NCBI GenBank assembly: GCA_016169945.1
Contig: JADLSH010000365.1
Coordinates: forward strand, 1,794,501-1,858,500
Reading direction: 5' to 3'
DNA: 64,000 bases
DNA from: Trachythela sp. YZ-2020
Lineage: Eukaryota; Cnidaria; Anthozoa; Malacalcyonacea; Clavulariidae
In this document: positions 57,201-64,000 of the stretch, piece after piece
Layout of the letters: every line of letters begins with the position of its first letter
How positions within the stretch are numbered: the stretch's first letter is position 1
Notes under the pieces: generated by a model
Database searches by the model: none
What the model saw: only the letters and a program-made list of their open reading frames with translations
What the model was told of the DNA's origin: nothing
Made by a program: the position numbers and the translations under genes

Positions 57201-60200
57201 ATTATCACAATTAGACCTCATCTTCCAATCCGTGTCAAACCTGTAAAAATTGACATTGCCTCGCCAACGACTAAACTCATAGACGAAATATGTGTAGTGG
57301 GCGACAAAGATGGATTTCAAGATTGCGGCATCATTTTCGAACCAGGCCATCGCGTAGGCCGACCAATTAGGTTCAAACTGATGACGAATTGCGGTACGGG
57401 AGACAAATCAAAAACCCTGGACGCTACCTATGGACTTCAGCATAGCTTCTTTGATTTTAATATCAACAGATTTTGGGTGAACCATCCGTTTCCAATAATT
57501 AAGGTAGGCTAGAAGCTTTTTTAGTGGGTTGTTTATTCTTAAAGTGATAAATGATGGCCCTGAATATTGACCTGTCGTATCTTTTGCACTCTCTTAATTC
57601 AAAACCGATATTTTCTAGCCATGTTCCCCCAAGGTGCGCAAACCAGGAAACATTGTTTCCTAGCCATGTTTCCCAAAGGTGGACAAACCAGGAAGCATTG
57701 TTTCCTTGGGCAAACCAGGAAACATTGTTTCCTAGTCACGTTTCACGAAGGTGAGCAAACCGGCAAACATTGTTTCCTAGCCATGTTTCACGAAGGTGGG
57801 CAAATAAGTGTCTGGATTTGCTTCCTCATGAAATGAACTATTTCTGTTTCCATTACAATGTCTGATATATATGTCAGTTCTGACAATGGTCAAATAATTA
57901 TCACCATTCATTTTATATTACAGATTAGTAGAAGAAAATACAAGAAGCAGCAATGTCGGTCAACAGGAGATCCCCATTTTTACACATTTGACGGCAAGTA
58001 AGTGTTGAAACTTTGTTTAAAATTATGGTATGAGAATCTCACATCTTGTCAACAAGATGTGTTCGCAACAGGCTTGTAGCAAGGGTTGTTAATAAGTTGT
58101 AGCAATGATGTCATTTTATCAAGTTGCTACAAGATTGTCACTCGCAACTTGTTTAATAGCATTGGTACCTTCGAATAATTCCGAAATGCGGAATTGCCTT
58201 ACACAGAAGACGGACTGCTAGCATTGGACTTTAAAGTAGTTAAAGTTAAAATTAAAAAGTTTATGTTTCATTTAGACGATACGATTTCTATGGTAGAGGA
58301 ACATTCTTATTGTATGGAAATAAACATTATGGAACGGAGGTTTGATTATCTACATAAATATTTACGAAATAGATAAGTTCTATGCAACATAAAAACATTA
58401 ATTAATTAAGCCTCCAACAGAGCGCATTGCGGCTTAATGGGACCTATAAACACTCAAAAGCCCCGGTCAAACGAGGATGAGAGTTGATGAGAGTCAATGA
58501 GAGTTGCAACTCTCGCTCGTGTTTGACCGCCAACTCTCGTCAACTCTCGTCAACTCTCATCAACTCTCATCAACTTTGTGCTGGTTCAAATTTTGATGAG
58601 AGTTGATGAGAGTTTTCCCTCGTTTGACCGGTACGCGTGGTCATATCCAGTCAACTCTCATGCAACTCTTGTTCTCGCGTTTGATCGGGGCATGAGAGTT
58701 GATGAAACTCTCATGCAAACTCTTGCTTTCCAACTCTCATCAACTCACATTATCTATAGATTCACGTGCGACAGAGAGCGTGTAATGGCGGAACACCTAG
58801 CTGTAACTGTGGTGTGGCTATCAGAGAGAACCTGTTCTATAAGATCTATGACATGTGTTACACCACGCCAGGTCGCCCTTGGTGGGAGAACAACGTGAGA
58901 TCACGCCTGCGCACTCATCAGCTACGTGACTTCAAACTCAGCAGGTTTTACTCAAAAATCTCGCAGCAAGGTTCTACAACAAAGTTCGAGGTAATGGAAT
59001 AATGGGCTTTGTATCGCTTTCAGTCAAATTTCCTTTTTAGAACTCATCATATACCAGTTCACTTTATACTAATATTGCAGTAACACTGGATCATTAAGGG
59101 ACGGCCTTTACTGGATCTCTATGGAGAGTAGTTTAGAACTGGAAGAAGTGTCCAGTACAAATACAGTCAGTTTAGTTTAGGTTTCCTCCTTTAGTAACAC
59201 TGGATGAATAAGGAATGATACTTACTGGACCTCTAGGGAGAACAGTTTAGAACTGATAGAGGTATCCAGTGTAAATAAAGTTAGTTTAGTTTAGGTTTCC
59301 TCCTGTAGTAACACTGGAACAATAAGGGATGATACTTACTGGACCTCTAGGAAGAACAGTTTAGAACTGATAGAGCTATCCAGTGTAAATAAAGTTAGTT
59401 TAGTTTAGGTTTCCTCCTGTAGTAACACTGGAACAATAAGGGATGATACTTACTGGACCTCTAGGAAGAACAGTTTAGAACTGATAGAGGTATCCAGTAT
59501 GAATAAAGTTAGTTTAGTTGAGGTTTCCTCCTGTAGTAACACTGGATCATTAAGAGATGATCCTTACTGACCTCTAGAGAGAACAGTTTAGAACTGATAG
59601 AGCTATCCTGTAAGAATACAGTTATTAGAGACCTTAAGATTGAGGTTTAAAATTTTTACTTCAAACCTCAAACTGCAGTTTGAGGTTAGACGTCAGAGGT
59701 AATGCATTAGAGACCAAAACTATAAAGCACAGCTTGTACTTCAATCTTAATATCCGCAAAATGTATTACCTCTGACGTCTAACCTCAAACTGCAGTTTGA
59801 GGTTTGAAGTATAAATTGTAAACCTCAATCTTAAGGTCTCTATTATAGTTGAGTCTTCCTCCTGTAGTAACTCTGGACCAATAAGGGATGCTCCGAACTG
59901 GACCTCTGCGGAAAAACTGATAGAGCTAACCAGTATAATGTTACTATAGTTTAGCTTTCCCCCTGCACTCTGCAGTAACACAAGAGTAACTACAAGGCAC
60001 TGAGGGACTGCATACCTCGCCAGAAAACACGTCAAGTTCATGCATAAATTATACAGACACTAATTACACATTCAGTTCTCTTCAGCCGGGGGACACAGGA
60101 CAAACGTTTGTAAATTTCTCATCAAATTTTCATCCAAATTCAACCAAAATTTAATCGATTTGTTCTTGGGCTATGCCCATTAGCTCCACCAATTTTCGCA

Positions 60201-63200
60201 TTAAAATATTTATTAGTTTTTTAGTTATCTTGCTTGCAGACAAACAAACAAACACACACACACACACACACAAACAAACAAACCCAGGTGAAAACATATG
60301 AGGACGTTTCTGGATCTCTATTCCTCTTGAAGAACAGTTAAGAATGATCCAGCTATTCAGTATACATACACTGTAGAGTTAGTTTAATAATATATTTATC
60401 ATTTAATGTATTTATTTCCTCAAGATCACTTTGCCTTCTGGTGTCAAAGTCATCGTAGATCGTCAGAATTGGGGTTTAAATATCTACGTCTGGGCCCCGG
60501 CTGATCTTGAGCACCCGAGCGAAGGTTTGTGTGGTAATAATAATGAAAACGCCAACGATGATTTTGGTCAGTGGAACACCCCGAATAAATTTGGAGAACA
60601 TTGGAGGTACTGTTCGCGTAGGCTAAATACTACAAAAATACATATACTTGAATTTGAAATTATTAGAATACCTGAATTGCAAAATTATTACAATTTTGAA
60701 ATACTCAAGTTAAAATAATTACAAATAATGACTATATTAAGACAATTAAAAAGTGTTATAAAATGTAAAATCTATTTTACTAAGGCATATTGATAAAAAC
60801 TATGGTACCGTGTCCCACTTTTGAACACTGTATGGTAGTACTGTTCTTAAACCTGTTTGTTCGACTCTTAAACATGCGGTATTTTCCTTGGATTCCTAAG
60901 AGAATAGCTTAGATTAAGAGAATTAGCTAAGAGAATCTGCGGATGATGCAAGGATTTACCGCATATCATTGACCACAATTTTTGTTAGGTCATTTCTACG
61001 CTTGAAACATGATCAAATACTATTATATTCCTTGAACCAGTCAAGGTTTTACTAAATTTAATGACTCCCAAAAAACTTCACATATCAAATGTTAAGACGA
61101 ACATTTGGACCATGTGATTGAAGTTTTGAATCAAGTCCCATGACTAGATAAAGTTTATATCATCTCCTTTTGAGTAGTGCAAGTTTTAGGGGAAAGAAGA
61201 TACCATTTCAAAATTATGTTACAGTTGCACCTCCTGAGTTGTTTTGGAGTTGTTTTACACGTTTTTTCTTCATTTTTACTAAAGAGTCCGCACTCATCGC
61301 ACACAGTTTGACTACAAGGGCAACAAATTTGAAGAAGATCAGCTGAAAGATGGGTGCGATAAAAAGATCTGTGTTTGTTCTCAAGGAAATATAAAACGTT
61401 GTGGCGGTGAAGCAGAATCGATCTGTTTCCCAGATCTGGGCTCTAAAGATGCCAGGGCACACCATCAAGGATCAGGCATAGGTAGAGTTTTGTACCTTGT
61501 ATGTAAACTAACTCTATTTATACTGGATAGCTCTATCAGTTTTAGTAGCGTTCTTACTGGAGGTTCAGTAAGGCATTCCTTATTGTTCCATTGTTACTGC
61601 AGGAGGAATCCTTAACTAATCCTACTTTGTTTACGCTGGATAGCTTTATCAGTTTAAACTGTTCTCACTAGAGGCTTAGTAAGGCATTCCTTATTGTTCC
61701 AGTGTTACTACAGGAGGAAACCTTAACTAAACCTACTATATTTATACTGGATAGCTTTATCAGTTTAAACTGTTCTTACTAGAGGTTCACTAAGGCATTC
61801 CTTATTGTTCCAGTGTTACTACAGGAGGAATCCTTAACTAAACTAACTCTATTTATACATGATAGCTTTATTTATACTGGATAGCTCACTAGAGGCTCAG
61901 CAAGGCATTCCCTATTGTTCCAGTGCATGTTACTACATGGGGGATCCTTAACATAACTAAACTACCTTTATTTATACTGGATAGCTCTATCAGTTTTAAA
62001 CTGTTCTCACTAGAGGCCCAGTAAGGGTCATCCTTTATTGGTCTGGTGTTTGCTACATGAGAAAAGCAAGACGGAACTAACCTAATGTATAATTTATGTA
62101 TGAATACTTGACTTATTTTTCTGGCAGAGGTATACAGTCTATGGGTGCCCACTAGTTATTTTCTGCTAAAATTTCTATATTTTACTGAACAGGTGAATGC
62201 AAAAATCGTCCTAAGCGTGCAGTGACACTGGATGATGATACAGTAGACGATCAAGATGCAATCCCGCCATTCAACCCAACGGTAACAAGCGTGAATTTAA
62301 CATTGACGTGGCCCACGCCATCAGGAATAACCAAAGATAATGTCACACAGTTCTGTGAAAAGAAATTGCGTTATTCAAAAGCAGGGGCTGCATGCGGTCA
62401 AGTACGCGGGGTAGATGTGGATGGTTTAGTACAACAGTGTATAACTGATATTCAGGTACTGTTTTCGTTATTTAACTACTGTTGTTCTGCTTATCCATAA
62501 GGAAACAGTTCGTATCTTTACTTCTCAAACTCATTAATAATTCATGAGCAAAACACAAAGGAAATCACCGCCGTATCGTTGTCTTGATACCACGGTAATA
62601 AACATCCATAAATTAACTCAACTTTCGCGTTGAATTTCTCTTTAAACTGGTTTGTTTGAGAAGCTATATCATACACTCGAAGTCGTTTATTATAGTGATT
62701 TAAAAACACCTCAAAGTATGTTAAAAAAACTCGGCGCCTTGTTTTTCAACATACTTTTCGGTGTTTCAAATCACTATAATAAACTCCTTCTCGTGTATGA
62801 TATATTACCTCCAAATTTACTTCTATCCCTGTTGGTGAGAATGACCAGTCCGTCGTATATTTGAAGTGCATACGTATAATATTTCTGAGTGCCTCAATCG
62901 AGTATCCCCAATAAGCTCAATGTCAGATACATTGGGTTACATTTCCAGTTCGGAGATTTAGAAATTCATCTATTATATATGCAGCAAAATATTTCCACTC
63001 CGTTTGGACACCACATGTAACCACTAAACTTTGAAAAGCATTTACATCAGTTCGAGCGATCTAATTAGTTTTAGTTTAGTTTTAAGTGTTTACCAATCTG
63101 AGGTGGACGGAAAAGCCTCAACAGGTTTTACAAGCCAATTGACAAAGGTTTTCGAGGGTTAGTGAGTTAGTTATTTTACTATTAATGCCTAAGTTAGTTA

Positions 63201-63623
63201 ATTTTTAGTGAGGGATGAATAAAATCGTTCTCTTTTTACATTTTAAAAGGCAACTGAAGATTTCTCATGGGCAGCAGGCAACTTTGCGGCATTGCAAACA
63301 TCGTGCATTGCAAACATTTTCAACAATATCTCGTCGTTTAAAAACACGACAGATGGAAGTATAGAACTTGATACAGACGTCCTTACATCGCTCTGTCCAA
63401 ATGACTGCTCAGACCACGGAACTGCACGAACTCAACATGCACATGTCACGAGGATTACACCGCTGCAGATTGTTCGATCTCCTTAAAAGCAAGTCCACTG
63501 GTCTTTGATATCCGCAAGTCTGGATTGTGTGATAGGCGACGAAGACCATGTCGTAATGTTGGTATTTTTGGCTTCCCATTACTGGACTCAGCAAACCTTA
63601 CATGTCACGTCCAAGAATATAAG
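51238..63623 (+). CDS. VWDE: VWDE-like protein: D8C, FN3-like, VWD, EGF (12 exons, 3' incomplete)
   Basis: Exons: 51238-51685, 54576-54635, 55552-55808, 56869-56952, 57147-57503, 57924-57997, 58276-58339, 58760-58990, 60425-60606, 61285-61481, 62193-62455, 63250-63623 (about 864 codons, continuing). Phases close at all 11 junctions. Domains: signal peptide (TILFGLIVLLKIDDIHG); D8C (KWYRFDSVSGG, FCGTYVPIWFKGTHP, KCGAFYLYQL, FAYCAG); an FN3-like stretch (VRLTCFWESPGN, YKTGSWSKWVP); a β-rich segment (NDCGERDREVIITIRP); VWD from CRSTGDPHFYTFDGK via RYDFYGRGTFLL and SCNCGVAIRE to GLCGNNNENANDDFG; a Cys region (CDKKICVCSQGNIKRC); then a VWDE-type segment ending in an EGF. D8C followed by VWD and EGF is the VWDE plan. 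Exon 12 lacks one base near 63421, which breaks the EGF. Likely secreted; its function here is unknown. Confidence 0.85.
51686..54575. other. Intron 1 of the VWDE-like gene
   Basis: It holds a copy of the GAGAGTTG-rich dispersed repeat (about 53450-53610: GGTCAAACGAGAATGAGAGT, CAAACGCTAGCGAGAATTAC), which relates to 58455-58760. No other exon, repeat array or frame with a domain is visible. Confidence 0.5.
54846..55470. repeat. 17-bp tandem repeat, ~37 copies
   Basis: Same unit as 29917-30388 (CACCTCTCTAATACGGA), with more variants (CATCTCTCTAATACGAA, CAGACACC). It lies in intron 2 of the VWDE-like gene and ends about 80 bp before the acceptor of exon 3. Each unit carries the pyrimidine-rich CTCTCTAAT on the transcribed sense. 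Confidence 0.93.
55855..56180. repeat. SINE-like dispersed repeat
   Basis: Contains AATCATCCTTCCTTGCAGCT, GAAGACGGAGTACCTGGAGT and CCTCGAAGCACAGGAGTCAC, matching bodies near 22.6 and 39.8-40.2 kb. No intact A or B box. In intron 3 of the VWDE-like gene. Confidence 0.55.
56186..56762. mobile_element. Foldback element ~575 bp with (ATGC)n
   Basis: GTATACAGCTATTTCAATTA with AGGTTGT on the left is mirrored by ACAACCTTAATTGAAATAGC with TGTATAC on the right. A (ATGC)6 run lies just inside the left arm (56211-56231). No transposase. In intron 3 of the VWDE-like gene. Confidence 0.72.
57605..57820. repeat. ~45-50-bp minisatellite with GGAAACATTGTTTCC core
   Basis: About four units: the perfect 15-bp odd palindrome GGAAACATTGTTTCC, then TAGCCATGTTTCACGAAGGT, then GGGCAAACCA. 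One unit is shortened. Intron 5 of the VWDE-like gene. The two overlapping plus frames here are repeat translations. Confidence 0.82.
58035..58175. repeat. Copy of the CAACTTGTT-rich dispersed repeat
   Basis: CATCTTGTCAACAAGATGTG, TCGCAACAGGCTTGTAGCA and GTTGCTACAAGATTGTCACT match 40240-40560 in inverted order. It lies in the 278-bp intron between VWD exons 6 and 7 and fills about half of it. Confidence 0.65.
58455..58755. mobile_element. GAGAGTTG-rich foldback/MITE
   Basis: CCCCGGTCAAACGAGGATGA on the left and TGTTCTCGCGTTTGATCGGG on the right bracket a dense ladder of TCAACTCTCATCAACTCTCA. It ends right before the acceptor of exon 8 (58760). Related to 53450-53610. Target duplication not resolved. 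Confidence 0.6.
59068..59622 (+). repeat. ~118-bp repeat array, ~5 copies
   Basis: Same unit as 18826-19745 (GAACAGTTTAGAACTGATAG, TTTCCTCCTGTAGTAACACT), in intron 8 of the VWDE-like gene, about 80 bp after exon 8. A degenerate extra copy is at 59850-59965. Confidence 0.9.
59627..59841. mobile_element. Foldback element, 215 bp
   Basis: Ends AGAGACCTTAAGATTGAGGT / ACCTCAATCTTAAGGTCTCT, with ATT on both sides. Each arm also holds the perfect 20-bp palindrome CCTCAAACTGCAGTTTGAGG. It interrupts the 118-bp repeat array, so it is younger than that array. Confidence 0.78.
60240..60285. repeat. (AC)n microsatellite with AAAC flanks
   Basis: A run of about eleven AC dinucleotides, flanked by CAAACAAACAAAC on both sides, in intron 8 of the VWDE-like gene. 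Confidence 0.85.
61494..62062 (-). repeat. ~118-bp repeat array, ~5 copies, diverged
   Basis: Opposite orientation to the intron 8 array (plus strand reads ATTTATACTGGATAGCTCTA). It begins about 20 bp after the donor of exon 10 of the VWDE-like gene. More diverged than other blocks (TAAGGCATTCCTTATTGTTC), so probably older. Confidence 0.85.
62660..62815. mobile_element. Imperfect long hairpin, ~145 bp
   Basis: ATATCATACAC, GTTTATTATAGTGATTT and ACACCTCAAAGTATGTT are mirrored by AACATACTTTTCGGTGTTT, AAATCACTATAATAAACT and GTGTATGATAT around a GCGCCTTG-rich loop. Most likely a small MITE, though the folded RNA would also look like a long pre-miRNA. Intron 11 of the VWDE-like gene. Confidence 0.6.
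63085..63215. repeat. SINE-like dispersed repeat fragment
   Basis: CTGAGGTGGACGGAAAAGCC, CAACAGGTTTTACAAGCCAA and TTTTTAGTGAGGGATGA match 22540-22640. It ends about 35 bp before the acceptor of exon 12. Confidence 0.6.
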
Positions 63624-63844
63624 GTGAGTGTAAAACACTGGATAACAGAAGTACCAAGTTCCTTGGTATACACATATGATATCTTTATTTTCTTTTACCA
63701 ATCTCTAGTTCCAAAACGACCCGGTTTCGCTTGCTCGGTTTCTTGTTTTCCATCCTTTTCTGCCCCTTGTAAATGTTATTTCCTTGACATGATACATCTT
63801 CTTTTACATATTCATTCTATTCATCTCTTCTTCGTTCTCTCCCG

Positions 63845-64000
63845 TCCTCTGTCTACGTATTCTTATTACATGTCCATACCACCTCAGCCCCTCTCACCTT
63901 CTCTGCAATGTCTGCCACCCCACATCTTCTGATCTCTTCATTCCATAATGTCTCTGACCAGCTCTCCTTCATCTCTTCTTATTACGTGTCCATACATCTC
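63845..64000 (-). repeat. LINE-derived ~120-bp minisatellite, runs off the window
   Basis: Same unit as 34800-35575 (CTTCTCTGCAATGTCTGCCA, CTTCATTCCATAATGTCTCT). On the minus strand it encodes the IRRCG...LRW.GHV pattern of LINE ORF2 tails. At least one unit plus part of the next is present at the window edge. Confidence 0.75.

Noticed and set aside
57551..57836. Two repetitive plus frames (RKHCFLAMFP-type repeats)
   Set aside because: Overlapping translations of an intronic minisatellite; the real exons on both sides join in phase without them.
59766..60041. 91-codon minus frame
   Set aside because: It runs through the inverted arms of a foldback element and a degraded repeat unit.

Overview
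Animal nuclear DNA, AT-rich, with short exons, GT-AG introns and a very heavy load of foldback/MITE elements, truncated retrotransposons and minisatellites. The gene content (a uromodulin-type D8C module repeated in three genes, a VWDE-like D8C + VWD protein, a D8C/EGF/SEA transmembrane protein and an endosomal syntaxin) suggests an early-branching metazoan. A cnidarian, probably anthozoan, is my best inference; no single sequence proves it. There are no prokaryotic operons and no CRISPR array; tRNA-like sequences occur only inside SINEs.

Layout. 1-18.8 kb holds no gene I can support: a TTA-flanked MITE (496-883), 29-bp arrays in opposite orientation (1.16-2.78 kb), a TTCACATGTGAA cluster (3.65-3.86 kb), an 80-bp tandem repeat (7.05-7.53 kb), a degraded Penelope-like retroelement with a GIY-YIG domain (9.2-10.6 kb) head-to-head with a second Penelope fragment that carries a nested foldback element, a LINE 3' end (12.17-12.9 kb) and several long inverted repeats. 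18.8-29.8 kb holds a complete Qa-SNARE (syntaxin-7/12 type) gene on the minus strand, its introns filled with ~118-bp repeats and MITEs. 31.3-36.3 kb holds a small plus-strand D8C-EGF-EGF gene (gene A) whose introns contain LINE fragments and a minisatellite derived from a LINE reverse transcriptase. 37.2-50.1 kb holds a minus-strand gene (gene B): signal peptide, D8C, cadherin/Ig-like module, EGF pair, SEA, transmembrane helix, short tail. 51.2 kb to beyond 63.6 kb holds a plus-strand VWDE-like gene: signal peptide, D8C, an FN3-like region, a complete VWD module, then an EGF-like exon with a one-base frameshift; it runs off the window.

How they fit together. Genes A, B and the VWDE-like gene share the same first-exon module (signal peptide + D8C, ending in a phase-1 donor), so they look like a local family made by duplication and phase-1 exon shuffling. 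B and VWDE-like are divergently transcribed, with start codons about 1.1 kb apart, and may share a promoter region. All three are predicted to be secreted or cell-surface adhesion or mucus-type proteins. The syntaxin is an unrelated housekeeping gene of endosome/lysosome fusion. Exon borders were read by eye from splice signals, reading-phase arithmetic and protein motifs; no transcript evidence was available.
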